Source of the DNA: Alphaproteobacteria bacterium
GTDB taxonomy: Bacteria > Pseudomonadota > Alphaproteobacteria > UBA7887
Assembly: GCA_030739735.1 (NCBI GenBank)
Contig: JASLYQ010000001.1
Span: 95,633-159,632 of the forward strand
Reading direction: 5' to 3'
Length of the DNA: 64,000 nucleotides
A program made the translations under genes and the position numbers. Within the stretch, counting starts at the first letter, position 1; every line of letters starts with the position of its first letter. The notes beneath the pieces are model-generated. The model had not been told where the DNA came from. It did not search any database and worked only from the letters and a program-made list of their open reading frames with translations. Of the stretch, positions 7,757-15,354 are shown piece by piece.

Positions 7757-8506
7757 ACCGCCATGGTAGACGTATCGGACCGATACCGCCTGGCAATCGC
7801 GTATGGCAAAAGCGATAGCAGCCACCAAGAAGCTTATGCCGAGGGCGTCGATGCCGCCACGCCAAGCTGTGGCCAGAGTATCTACGGTAAACACACCACC
7901 GACAGCTTCGATGATGGAAGCGGGGATCGGACCTTCCGACACAACGAAGAGCAACCCTGCCAGAACGAAGGCGCCGATGGCCCCCGGCGACCGCCGCGCC
8001 GAGACCGCGATGCCGGCGAGCACGATGAGCTCGAGAGGTAGCAACCGGCTGAGCAGACCGTAGAGCTGCGGAGCCTCGATCCCGAAAATTAGCGGTGCCA
8101 CGCCTGCGGCCCACAGGATGTGCAGTTGTGCCGCCTCGGCCAGCGTCAAGGCCGCAAGCACCGCCGCTGCCAGGCGCCAGAAGAGACCCGGCCTCCGATC
8201 GACTGGATGTGCCCTTACCATGAGGGCGGTAAGCGCAGCACCTACCACGAGCTTGAGTAGGCTCCAGGCCCAGGGGAGGTTGGCTACCAACCCGATATCG
8301 AGGTTCGCCGGAACCCCGCCCGGAGCCAGCGCCCGAACCTCGGGCAAGGTCGCTACTAGATGCGCGACGATGAAGACAATATCGATCGCCACGAGTGCCA
8401 GCAAGAAGAGCCGACTACGCAGCCGCGTTACATATATCGGCACCCGCGCCACCCGATAGAGCGGCAACACCTCAAGCTCACTCAGACCCGGCTGTTCGCT
8501 TGCCAT
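7754..8506 (-). CDS. Hypothetical multi-spanning membrane protein
   Basis: A 250-residue protein with about six hydrophobic segments (for example LFLLALVAIDIVFIVAHLV near residue 33 and LIVLAGIAVSA near 170) and a charged N-terminus. I recognise no family motif. The start ATG at 8506 has an AGGAA ribosome-binding site that overlaps the stop codon of the short upstream frame ending at 8513. The 3' end runs into the 60-bp palindrome. Topology suggests an inner-membrane protein; nothing indicates a substrate. Confidence 0.6.
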   Translation of the reverse strand: MASEQPGLSELEVLPLYRVARVPIYVTRLRSRLFLLALVAIDIVFIVAHLVATLPEVRALAPGGVPANLDIGLVANLPWAWSLLKLVVGAALTALMVRAHPVDRRPGLFWRLAAAVLAALTLAEAAQLHILWAAGVAPLIFGIEAPQLYGLLSRLLPLELIVLAGIAVSARRSPGAIGAFVLAGLLFVVSEGPIPASIIEAVGGVFTVDTLATAWRGGIDALGISFLVAAIAFAIRDCQAVSVRYVYHGG

Positions 8507-8512
8507 GTATTC

Positions 8513-8761
8513 CTATGTTCCGTTCGCTGGCGTCGAGCGAATATGCTCGGCCAGGCTAGCGTCCACGGACATGCGCCGTTCCAGGCGGAGACTGAGGGCG
8601 CGGCGCATGCGCACAAAACCGGCGGTAGCCGTCTCTGCCTTGCCCATCATGACACTACCGGAAAATACCACAGCCCGATCGGGGAGTCCGCATTGCCGGC
8701 CAACAGAGCTGCCTTTGGGCACCTGTCCCGTCAGCCCGCCTACACGGCCGAGATTGCGCAT
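8513..8761 (-). CDS. Hypothetical protein in an open frame directly after pip
   Basis: The frame is open without a stop from the codon after the pip TAA (8834-8836) down to TAG 8513-8515, about 106 codons, and has the strong third-position GC of real genes here. The only ATG at a sensible place is 8761, giving 82 residues with a basic C-terminal helix (RMRRALSLRLERRMSVD). I recognise no family. The next gene starts 6 bases after its stop, as in an operon. It may be a small gene, the tail of a decayed one, or a chance open frame. Confidence 0.35.
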   Translation of the reverse strand: MRNLGRVGGLTGQVPKGSSVGRQCGLPDRAVVFSGSVMMGKAETATAGFVRMRRALSLRLERRMSVDASLAEHIRSTPANGT

Positions 8762-8833
8762 TGCATGAACATCGATCTCACCGTCGACAATACGGCTGCC
8801 CGTCGCGACCTCAGCTGGGCGCCGCGGGGATTT

Positions 8834-9820
8834 TTAACCTGCGACGACCCTCTCACCCATCTCGTCGATGGCGGCGACCAGCGCCTTGCGTAGGGGAGGC
8901 GCCGTAGCGCTATGGCCTGCGTCTTCGATAAGACGCAGGTCGGCATTGCCCCAAGCTGCCGCCAGGCGGGCAGCGTTATGCGGCGGGCAAAGCAGGTCGT
9001 AGCGGCCTTGTACGATAATGCCGGGAATAGTGGCCAGCTTACCTGCGTGACGCACCAATTGGTCGGGCTCGAGAAAACAGCCACGGCTCACGTAATGCCA
9101 TTCCACGTAAGGCGTGCGCGGTGGCGATTCCGCCTTGGCCGGACGTTCGTCCCAAAGGCTTGTAGGAAGGTTCGCAGCAGGTGGATTGATTCCTGACAGC
9201 GCCTGCTCAAAGCCGCCCCAGGCGCGCGCCGCCGGCACGTGGACGCGCGGGTCGGGGTCTTCCAGGCGCTTGCCATAGGCCGCCACCGGGTCATCGCGCT
9301 CGTCCTCCGGCAATAACTCGACAAAGTGCTGCCACAGCTCAGGGTGGAAAGTCGTCGCGGCGCCACCGAAAGCCCAGCGCACTTCTTGGGCGGTACCGAG
9401 GAAGACCGCGCGCAACACCAGCCCCAGCACGCGTTCCGGATAGCGCTCGGCATAGGCCAAGGCGAGCGTCGAGCCCCAGGAACCGCCCACCACCATCCAG
9501 CGGTCAATACCGAGCTCGCTGCGGATCTGCTCGATGTCGGCGACCAGGTGCCAGGTAGTGTTGTCCTCCAGACAAAGCCGCGGCGTGCTCAATCCGGCAC
9601 CGCGCTGGTCGAACAGTACCGCGCGGAAGCGGTTGGGGTCGAACTGGCGCGCATGCTGACGCTGGCAGCCGCTGCCGGGGCCGCCATGCAGGAACAGCGA
9701 CGGCGTGCCATCCTCGCGGCCATGCTGCTCTAGGTACAGCGTATGGGTGTCGTCGACGGCGATCTTGCGCCGATCGAACGGCCCAGCGTCCGCATAAAGG
9801 GGGTCGGCATCGGGTGTCAT
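8834..9820 (-). CDS. pip: Prolyl aminopeptidase (proline iminopeptidase)
   Basis: A 328-residue serine peptidase of family S33 that removes N-terminal proline from peptides in the cytoplasm. Visible signatures are the oxyanion loop HGGPGSG (45-51), DQRGAGLS (71-78) and the nucleophile elbow GGSWGS with Ser114, with acid and base in GRYDLLCP and EDAGHS near the C-terminus. Length and motif order are those of the family. Its ATG overlaps the stop of the upstream ABC exporter gene by 4 bases, so the two are co-translated. Confidence 0.93.
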   Translation of the reverse strand: MTPDADPLYADAGPFDRRKIAVDDTHTLYLEQHGREDGTPSLFLHGGPGSGCQRQHARQFDPNRFRAVLFDQRGAGLSTPRLCLEDNTTWHLVADIEQIRSELGIDRWMVVGGSWGSTLALAYAERYPERVLGLVLRAVFLGTAQEVRWAFGGAATTFHPELWQHFVELLPEDERDDPVAAYGKRLEDPDPRVHVPAARAWGGFEQALSGINPPAANLPTSLWDERPAKAESPPRTPYVEWHYVSRGCFLEPDQLVRHAGKLATIPGIIVQGRYDLLCPPHNAARLAAAWGNADLRLIEDAGHSATAPPLRKALVAAIDEMGERVVAG

Positions 9821-11625
9821 GGCAGAGCCTCTGCAGCGGGAATCGGGTCGGACTCGCTAAGTTGCAGGGCGGCAAGGCGCGCATAAAGCCCCCCTTCGGC
9901 CATGAGCCGCTCATGGCTGCCGATGCCGACGATCTGCCCCTGGTCGAGCACGACGATGCGGTCGACGCTTTGCACGGTCGCCAGGCGATGGGCGATCACT
10001 AGGGTGGTGCGGGCCTCCATCAAGCGCTCAAGTGCCACCTGCACCTGACGCTCGCTCTCGGAATCGAGTGCGCTGGTAGCCTCGTCTAGCAACAACACAG
10101 CCGGATCTCGCAGGATAGCGCGAGCGATGGCGATGCGCTGACGCTCGCCGCCCGAGAGGCGTACGCCACGCTCACCCAGGAAGGTCGAAAAACCTTCCGG
10201 CAGGGCGTCGAGGAAGTCTTCTGCCGCGGCGGCGCGGGCGGCCGCACGCACCTCTTCGTCTGAGGCCTCGGACCGGCCATAGCGAATATTGTCCCAGGCA
10301 TCACCCGAGAAGATCACTGGTTCCTGAGCAACCAACGCGAAGCGCTCGCGCAGAGCCCGCGGATCAGTGCGTTCCACGTCGACGCCGTCGAGGGTGACGC
10401 TCCCGGCAAGGGGGTCGTAGAAGCGCAGCAGCAACTGGAAAACCGTGGTCTTGCCTGCGCCGGAGGGGCCAACGAGAGCCACCCTCTCTCCCGGGGCGAC
10501 GGTGAGATTGATGCCACTCAGCGAGGCGCTATCCGGGCGGCTCGGGTAATGGAATGTGACATCTTTGAAGGCGAGCGCCCCCTCGGCCGGTGCTGGCAAA
10601 GGCTCGGGATCGGTGGGCACGGCCACGTCAGGCTCAACCGCCAATAGCTCTAGCAGGCGCTCCGTGGCACCGGCCGCGCGTTGCAGGTCGCCATAAACCT
10701 CGCTGACGGCGCCGACGGCGCCGGCCACGACCACAGCGAAAAAAACGAACTGCGACAACTCGCCACCGCTCAGGCCACCCAAGATCACCTCGCGCCCGCC
10801 AACCCAAAACACCACGGCAACGGCGCCGAAGACGCTCGTCATGACCAACGCCGTAAGCAAGGCACGAGCGTGGACACGATCGATGGCAACGCCAAACGCC
10901 GCTTCAACGCGATCGGCGAAACGGCGGCGCTCATGGCCCTCATGGGTATAGGCCTGAACGGTACGGATGGCATTGAACGACTCCTCGACCTGGGCGCCAA
11001 CATCGGCGATACGGTCCTGGGCAGCCCGCGAGAGCCGGCGCACGCGGCGGCCGAAGATGATGATCGGCAGAACCACCAGGGGCACTAGCACGAAGACCAA
11101 AGCGGTCAGCCAGACGCTGGTGACGAACAGCATCACCGTGCCGCCGATAAGCAGCAGCAAGTTGCGGAGCGCCACCGAGGCACTGGAGCCAATCACAACC
11201 TGCAAAAGCGTTGTGTCCGTGGTCAGGCGTGACAGCACCTCCCCCGTGCGCGTGGTTTCGAAGAAGCCCGGCGAGAGGCCGATGACACGGTCGTAGACAT
11301 CCCGGCGAATGTCGGCAACGACGCGCTCGCCGATCCACGAGACCAGCATAAAGCGGCCATAGGTAGCCGCCGCCATGACCAGCACGATGATGACCAGACC
11401 CGCCAGGACGCGGTCGAGCACAGCCGTGTTGCCATCGCCAAAGCCGTTGTCGATGAGATAGCGCAAGCCGACACCGAGCGAGAGCACACTGCCGGCGGCG
11501 ATAGTCAGGGCTAGAGTGGCGCCGGCGATCTGCCGCAGATAGGGGCGAAGATAGCCGCCGAGGTGGTGCAGGTGGCCGAGTCGGCTGCGCGGGCGGGCGC
11601 TGGATCGGGCTTCGCCGATATTCAT
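9817..11625 (-). CDS. ABC exporter, fused permease-ATPase (MsbA-like)
   Basis: A 602-residue half-transporter: six membrane helices in residues 1-320, then a nucleotide-binding domain with Walker A GPSGAGKTT, Q-loop VAQEP, signature LSGGERQ and Walker B VLLLDEATSALD, plus the switch His in IAHRLAT. It would act as a homodimer exporting a lipid or hydrophobic compound. A second exporter of the same architecture is at 61669-63453, so assignment of either to lipid A export is uncertain. It lies between cyaY and pip on one strand. Confidence 0.88.
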   Translation of the reverse strand: MNIGEARSSARPRSRLGHLHHLGGYLRPYLRQIAGATLALTIAAGSVLSLGVGLRYLIDNGFGDGNTAVLDRVLAGLVIIVLVMAAATYGRFMLVSWIGERVVADIRRDVYDRVIGLSPGFFETTRTGEVLSRLTTDTTLLQVVIGSSASVALRNLLLLIGGTVMLFVTSVWLTALVFVLVPLVVLPIIIFGRRVRRLSRAAQDRIADVGAQVEESFNAIRTVQAYTHEGHERRRFADRVEAAFGVAIDRVHARALLTALVMTSVFGAVAVVFWVGGREVILGGLSGGELSQFVFFAVVVAGAVGAVSEVYGDLQRAAGATERLLELLAVEPDVAVPTDPEPLPAPAEGALAFKDVTFHYPSRPDSASLSGINLTVAPGERVALVGPSGAGKTTVFQLLLRFYDPLAGSVTLDGVDVERTDPRALRERFALVAQEPVIFSGDAWDNIRYGRSEASDEEVRAAARAAAAEDFLDALPEGFSTFLGERGVRLSGGERQRIAIARAILRDPAVLLLDEATSALDSESERQVQVALERLMEARTTLVIAHRLATVQSVDRIVVLDQGQIVGIGSHERLMAEGGLYARLAALQLSESDPIPAAEALP

Positions 11626-11631
11626 GCGGCC

Positions 11632-11958
11632 TCAGGCAAACCTGAGCGAGCAGCCGGCCGCTGCCGACAATTCGTTTTCCAGCAGCGCATACAGATCACG
11701 ACCGCGGCGGCGGTCAGTCCAGGCTTTAGCGACCTTGTCGTAAACATAATGACCTGCGCCACTCTTCGGTGAGGACAGCCAAAGCTCGCGATTGATGGTA
11801 TGACGGTTGAGCACATACTGGCTATCGTCTTCGAGTGTGATGGTCAGCACCTCGTCGATCAACTCCGCCTCGAGCACATCGCCCGCCACCTCGTCGATGC
11901 GGTCCATCAAAGCCTCCAAGGTCGCACCCGCCAGGGCATGAAACTCGCTTTCGTCCAT
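11632..11958 (-). CDS. cyaY: Iron donor protein CyaY (bacterial frataxin)
   Basis: About 108 residues from the ATG at 11958 (MDESEFHALA); an upstream codon at 11976 would add six residues. The first helix carries the acidic iron-binding ridge (DESEF, ..DRIDEVAGDVLEAELIDE), followed by strands with the VLNRHTINRELWLSSPKSGAGHY core, the frataxin signature. It supplies or regulates iron for Fe-S cluster assembly on IscS/IscU. It is followed closely by the ABC exporter gene (6 bases). Confidence 0.9.
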   Translation of the reverse strand: MDESEFHALAGATLEALMDRIDEVAGDVLEAELIDEVLTITLEDDSQYVLNRHTINRELWLSSPKSGAGHYVYDKVAKAWTDRRRGRDLYALLENELSAAAGCSLRFA

Positions 11959-12066
11959 AATCTCGCCTTTCCTCACCCCTAGCGGCGGATATAGAGCACC
12001 GGCGGCTCTTGTGGAAGCGCTTGGCTTCCGCTATACAGCCCGCCGCGTCAGCAGTGGAGCCGCAAA

Positions 12067-12300
12067 ATGAAAGCCGATATTCATCCCGACTATCATGAGA
12101 TCACCGTGGTGATGACAGACGGGACCGAATTCAAGACCCGCAGCACCTGGGGCAAGGAAGGCGACGTGCTCAAGCTCGACGTCGACCCCAAGAGCCACCC
12201 GGCCTGGACCGGCGGCGCCCAGCGCATTGTTGACACCGAAGGTCAGGTCGCGCGTTTTAACAAGCGTTTTGGCGCCTTCGGGCTCAGCGAAAAGAGCTGA
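12067..12300 (+). CDS. rpmE: 50S ribosomal protein L31, cysteine-free form
   Basis: A 77-residue basic protein starting [21 protein letters not shown] with HPAWTGGAQ near residue 46 and FNKRFG near the end, all L31 landmarks. The CxxC zinc pair found in many L31 proteins is absent, as is usual in alphaproteobacterial L31. It sits at the base of the large-subunit central protuberance and bridges to the small subunit. It stands alone and is divergent from cyaY. Confidence 0.95.
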   Translation: MKADIHPDYHEITVVMTDGTEFKTRSTWGKEGDVLKLDVDPKSHPAWTGGAQRIVDTEGQVARFNKRFGAFGLSEKS

Positions 12301-12420
12301 ACCGCGCGCCACCCTAACCGCGCCGACGCGCACGCTGCGCTTCGGGTGCTCACGAAGCACCAGCACGCCGTCACGGCACAGATCCAGGCTCTCAATGCCG
12401 TAGCCACAGGCCTAACCTAC

Positions 12421-12441
12421 ACAGTGCGGGCTGTTTTTTTT
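12421..12441 (+). terminator. Possible weak intrinsic terminator downstream of rpmE
   Basis: A short stem ACAG-TGCGGG-CTGT is followed by eight T residues (12434-12441), about 120 bases after the rpmE stop. The stem is only 4 bp, so termination strength is doubtful, but this T-run is the longest in the region and lies in the right orientation. Confidence 0.4.
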
Positions 12442-12486
12442 ATTGGTCTTTTGCTAAACGCTTTTGCCCAAGAAATATGAGGGAAA

Positions 12487-12797
12487 TGGTGCCGCCTGTA
12501 GGATTCGAACCTACGACCCCCGCATTCTTACCACTACAGTTTTCACGGCCATCCGCCACCGTTGCAGATGTTTGTGGTCTGGACTTTCTCTTCACCATAG
12601 CCACAGAGTGACCGTAGGTGGGTCGTGTAAAGTCTCTACACTCGTCCAATGATGGACTAGCACGGGATTGCCATCAGCTTGACCCGTTAAGGTTTCCCCG
12701 TTTTAGCGACCTTTTCACCGCATCGTTTCCGATGCGGGACGCACAGCAGAATTGTGACTGCACGAATGCGATGCTCTACCAACTGAGCTAAGGCGGC
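12487..12797 (-). tRNA. tRNA-Thr(CGU) interrupted by a group I intron
   Basis: The 5' exon (12797-12762) folds into a 7-bp acceptor half, D-arm (GCTC/GAGC) and anticodon stem TCGCA. The 3' exon (12526-12490) supplies TGCGG, the variable loop, a T-arm GTAGG-TTCGAAT-CCTAC, acceptor AGGCGGC and discriminator A. CCA is encoded at 12489-12487. Joined, the anticodon loop is TTCGTAA, anticodon CGU, decoding ACG. The exons are separated by 235 nt inserted between positions 36 and 37. Without splicing this tRNA would be non-functional, so self-splicing is required if the gene is used. Confidence 0.92.
12527..12761 (-). ncRNA. Group I self-splicing intron (IC3-like) in tRNA-Thr
   Basis: The 235-nt insert follows a 5' exon ending in U and itself ends in G, as group I introns require. 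P7 is formed by GACTTT (12634-12629) and AAAGTC (12587-12582), and P3 by GGTCG and CGACC. Between them lie the GGGGAAACC..TAACGGG and TGATGGCAATCCCGTG segments typical of P4-P6. The core (GTGTAGAGACT, GACCCACCTA, CTATGGTGAAG, AGTCCAG, CACAAAC) closely follows my recollection of the Azoarcus tRNA-Ile intron. P1 can form through GCAG/CTGC, but its pairing to the exon was not resolved. No homing endonuclease is encoded. Confidence 0.9.
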
Positions 12798-12823
12798 ACT
12801 GGTCTCCTCATAATTTCGAATCC

Positions 12824-12875
12824 GTGTCAACGCAAGGTGGATTTTCGGATAGTGTCAAAACGCAGTGGAATTTTC
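12824..12875. repeat. Tandem imperfect 23/24-bp repeat resembling an IS21-family end
   Basis: Two direct copies of a GTGTCAA..CGCA..GTGGA.TTTTC motif lie at 12824-12846 and 12852-12875 in an AT-rich stretch (12801-12960) with no gene. Multiple terminal repeats beginning TGTCAA and reading GTGGA-TTTTC are seen at ends of IS21-type elements, so this may be the scar of one. No transposase is present. Confidence 0.4.
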
Positions 12876-12966
12876 ATCAAAACCGTTTGCCAAAAATTTA
12901 AACTCACCGAATTGACAAAACATGTGCTTTAACAAAAGGATACTTGGCTACCACATTTTGTAAAAT

Positions 12967-13000
12967 GGATACGATGCTCTGCCAACTGATCTAAGGCGGC
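12967..13000 (-). pseudogene. Degenerate 5' half of a tRNA-Thr gene
   Basis: The minus-strand 34-mer from 13000 matches the first 34 nt of the intron-containing tRNA with four differences: C11 to A (breaking the D-stem), T20 to C, C30 to T and T33 to C. No 3' half follows. It lies 203 bp upstream of the intact gene, separated by the IS-like repeat, so it looks like the relic of a duplication or of an integration event at the tRNA. Confidence 0.7.
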
Positions 13001-13034
13001 GGGGCGGGGAACATACGCCTCGGCCAGGGTGGGT

Positions 13035-13445
13035 TTAAGGGTTGCACCCGGCGTTCCTGAGCAGAGCGGCGAGGGTGATAGAGCCGAGGGTGGCCGCGCT
13101 GGCAGCATCGATTTCCTCGCCGACCTCGGCAAGCGCGGTGGCGAAAGGGCTTGTGGTGGCCGGGTCGGCAGCGAGTGCCGGCACCTCGTCGACATCCTCG
13201 AATAGCGCAATAACGTCGAGCAGGGTGGTGCGCCGCGGATTACCCGCAAAGCGGTAGCCGCCGCCGGGGCCAAGCACGGAGGTCGCGAGGCCGGCGCGCA
13301 CCAGGGTGCGCATGACTTTAGCGAGATGGTGCGAGGAAATGCCGTAGGCCTCGGCGATCTCGCCGGCCGAAACCTGGCGTGCCGGATTGGCCGCCATCTC
13401 CAGCGCGGCGTAGAGCCCCGCCAGGCTGGCCTTACCAAGTCTCAC
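13035..13445 (-). CDS. Rrf2-family transcriptional regulator without a cysteine cluster
   Basis: A 136-residue protein from GTG 13445, which overlaps the stop of the upstream acetyltransferase gene (GTGA). The winged helix is clear: VSAGEIAEAYGISSHHLAKVMRTL and the wing GPGGGYRFA. The family includes IscR and NsrR, which bind Fe-S clusters through three Cys at about residues 90-110. Here that region has none (only one Cys near the C-terminus), so it should sense something else or act without a cluster. Target genes are unknown; the long antisense-frame extension upstream is not part of it. Confidence 0.82.
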   Translation of the reverse strand: MRLGKASLAGLYAALEMAANPARQVSAGEIAEAYGISSHHLAKVMRTLVRAGLATSVLGPGGGYRFAGNPRRTTLLDVIALFEDVDEVPALAADPATTSPFATALAEVGEEIDAASAATLGSITLAALLRNAGCNP

Positions 13446-13879
13446 GCGTCGAGCCGCTTTTCGAGCTCGACGTAAGGCCCGGCCGTCAGCCCCTCGCCGC
13501 GGAAGAAGGAGAGGTTCACCATGTCCCGGCGCGAGACCATAGTGCGCACGACCGCCACTCCGGCCCCCGCGAAGCGATCGCACAAAGCTGCCAGCAGGGT
13601 GCGGCCGACACCGCACTCGCGCCGACCGTCGGCCACTTGGATGGCAAAGACCCAGCCAGCCGTGGGCGAGCCAAACTCCCATGCGCGCACCTCGCCGACC
13701 ACGAAACCGATCACGGCACCCGCCGACTCCGCCACTAGGAAACTGCGGTCGTTGGCAGCTGCACCGTCGAACATCGCCTGCCAGTATTCGGCCTTGGCAA
13801 GCCCGGTATTGGCGCTGTCGATAGTGCTGATAGCCGCCAGGTCTGCAGCCGCTGCCTCGCGCACGGAAATTTTTCTCAT
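13442..13879 (-). CDS. GNAT-family N-acetyltransferase
   Basis: About 145 residues from ATG 13879 (MRKISVREA); alternative starts lie at 13891 and 13912. It has the GNAT layout: an N-terminal REAAAADLAAI strand-helix, the acetyl-CoA loop in VADGRRECGVGRTLLAALC (R-x-x-G-V/G-G pattern), and a C-terminal NLSFFRGEGL segment. The acceptor is unknown. It is translationally coupled to the Rrf2 regulator that follows. Confidence 0.75.
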   Translation of the reverse strand: MRKISVREAAAADLAAISTIDSANTGLAKAEYWQAMFDGAAANDRSFLVAESAGAVIGFVVGEVRAWEFGSPTAGWVFAIQVADGRRECGVGRTLLAALCDRFAGAGVAVVRTMVSRRDMVNLSFFRGEGLTAGPYVELEKRLDA

Positions 13880-14063
13880 ATCGTTCTGCATTCCCGCTTT
13901 GTGATCCAGCAAAGCAAACTATGCCCCGTGACGCCCGGAACGCAAGCCGCCCGCTCAGCCGGAACCTGCGCTTCGTCTCCGCCATGCAGTCTCCGCACCA
14001 GCAGCGGTAAGATCGAGCATTGCTTTTTGCCCCTCGAAGATGCAGCAATCTATGGCATCCTCG

Positions 14064-14091
14064 GTATCGCCTTCGAGCCCGAAGGCGATAC
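14064..14091. terminator. Perfect 12-bp hairpin in the intergenic gap
   Basis: GTATCGCCTTCG (14064-14075), loop AGCC, CGAAGGCGATAC (14080-14091). It lies between the start of the acetyltransferase gene and the end of the MFS gene, both on the minus strand, so it could end MFS transcription. There is no T-tract. The rest of the gap 13880-14172 holds nothing I recognise. Confidence 0.4.
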
Positions 14092-14172
14092 TGGCAAATC
14101 TTACGTTCCCGTCGTCTGAGCGCCGTGGCGAATTGGTCCGAGCGGTAACGCCGTGCCCGCTTACGCCCCGGA

Positions 14173-15354
14173 CTAGTCGTGCCTGACTTTAGCGACACCC
14201 CAGGTAAAGGCAACGAGCCCGATGGCGGCGACAATTGTCGTGCCCAGCGCCAGGGCTGATTGGTCGTGGTGGGGGATGCGGCTGGCGATGAGGATGACAA
14301 GGGCGGAGGCCAGCATTTGGCAGAATCCTAGAAACGCCGAGGCTGCGCCGGCGTGCTCGGGCCAGGGCACGATGGCGCCGGCAACACCGTTTGGCATGAC
14401 CAGGCCGAAGCCGATCATGTAGACGGTCATCGGCAGGATTACTGCTATGGGACGATCCGCGCCGGCCGCCCACGCAAGCAACATGGCGAGCGCCGCAACG
14501 AGACAGGTCACGATCCCCACGCATGACAGGGCGTGCGAGCTGTAGCGCCCGGCAAGACGCGCGCTCAACAGATTGCCCAGCATGTAGCCCGCCGCCACTA
14601 CAGCCAAGGCCACGCCGTAGGCGCTCGGGCTCAGTCCCATGGCGTCGATCAGCACGAAGGAGGATTCGGCAAGGAACAGCGCTAAGCCAGCGAAGGCGCC
14701 GCCAACACCGGCCACGAAGCTGACATAGGTGCGGCTCGCCAAGAGGCGCCCATAGCCGAGAGCGAGATGGCCAGGGGTCAGGGGCTGGATACTTGGCTGT
14801 CGGTTGGTTTCGGCAAGTGTCGCCCAGGTCACGGCTAGCAGAAGGGCCCCAAGTCCCGACAAAACCACGAAACCAGCGCGCCAGCCGAAGGCTTCTTCCA
14901 GAACTCCGCCGGCAACCGGCGCCAGCACCGGCACCAAGGCCATGGCGGCGCCGATCAAGCTGAGCGCACGCACCGCCGCGGCACCATCGAAGAGATCGCG
15001 CACGATGGCCCGGGCCAGCACCGGCGCCCCACACGCGCCCAGGGCCTGGGCCACACGCAGTGCGATCAAAGCGCCGATGGAGCCGGCCAGGGTACAGGCG
15101 GCGCTGGTAACAACGAAAATAGTCAACCCGCCGAGCAGCACTGGGCGGCGGCCGTAGCGGTCGGAGAGCGGGCCGTAGACAAGTTGCGCTAGGCCATAGG
15201 TCGCCAAGAACAGGATCAGCGTCAGCTGCACCTTGTCCGGCGTTGTCACGAAGGCCCGCGCCATGCCCGGCAGAGAGGGCAGATAGAGATCTGTGGTTAG
15301 TGGCCCGACGCTGACCAGCGCAGTCAGCAGGACGAGTGTGCCGCGACGGGTCAA
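14173..15354 (-). CDS. Bcr/CflA-family MFS drug efflux transporter
   Basis: A 393-residue, 12-segment MFS protein. TTDLYLPSLPGMARAF near residue 19 and GPLSDRYGRRPVLLGGL near 60 are the Bcr/CflA signature and MFS motif A. The family exports drugs such as bicyclomycin, or sulfonamides, using proton antiport. It begins with TTG at 15354, overlapping the stop of the hydratase gene (TTGA), which implies coupled translation with hydratase and PhzF. Why an exporter is coupled with these enzymes is not clear. Confidence 0.87.
   Translation of the reverse strand: MTRRGTLVLLTALVSVGPLTTDLYLPSLPGMARAFVTTPDKVQLTLILFLATYGLAQLVYGPLSDRYGRRPVLLGGLTIFVVTSAACTLAGSIGALIALRVAQALGACGAPVLARAIVRDLFDGAAAVRALSLIGAAMALVPVLAPVAGGVLEEAFGWRAGFVVLSGLGALLLAVTWATLAETNRQPSIQPLTPGHLALGYGRLLASRTYVSFVAGVGGAFAGLALFLAESSFVLIDAMGLSPSAYGVALAVVAAGYMLGNLLSARLAGRYSSHALSCVGIVTCLVAALAMLLAWAAGADRPIAVILPMTVYMIGFGLVMPNGVAGAIVPWPEHAGAASAFLGFCQMLASALVILIASRIPHHDQSALALGTTIVAAIGLVAFTWGVAKVRHD

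Noticed and set aside
8764..8850. Plus-strand peptide resembling an NAD-dependent epimerase tail (VDNTAARRDLSWAPR)
   Set aside because: It is only about 25 residues, and the opposite strand has a longer coding-like open frame in an operon with pip. Treated as chance similarity.
12464..12652. Small ORFs crossing the tRNA and intron (12464-12652 plus, 12440-12649 minus)
   Set aside because: The intron is explained by RNA structure; these frames have no ribosome-binding site or homology and no LAGLIDADG or HNH motif.
14120..14160. A possible tRNA-like GGTCCGAGCGGTAA segment
   Set aside because: It resembles a D-arm but no acceptor, anticodon or T-arm partner could be folded.
13035..14300. A single 421-residue protein ending in an Rrf2 domain
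   Set aside because: Only the last 136 residues have homology. The upstream part is out of frame with the GNAT gene, and a GTGA overlap supplies a proper start at 13445.
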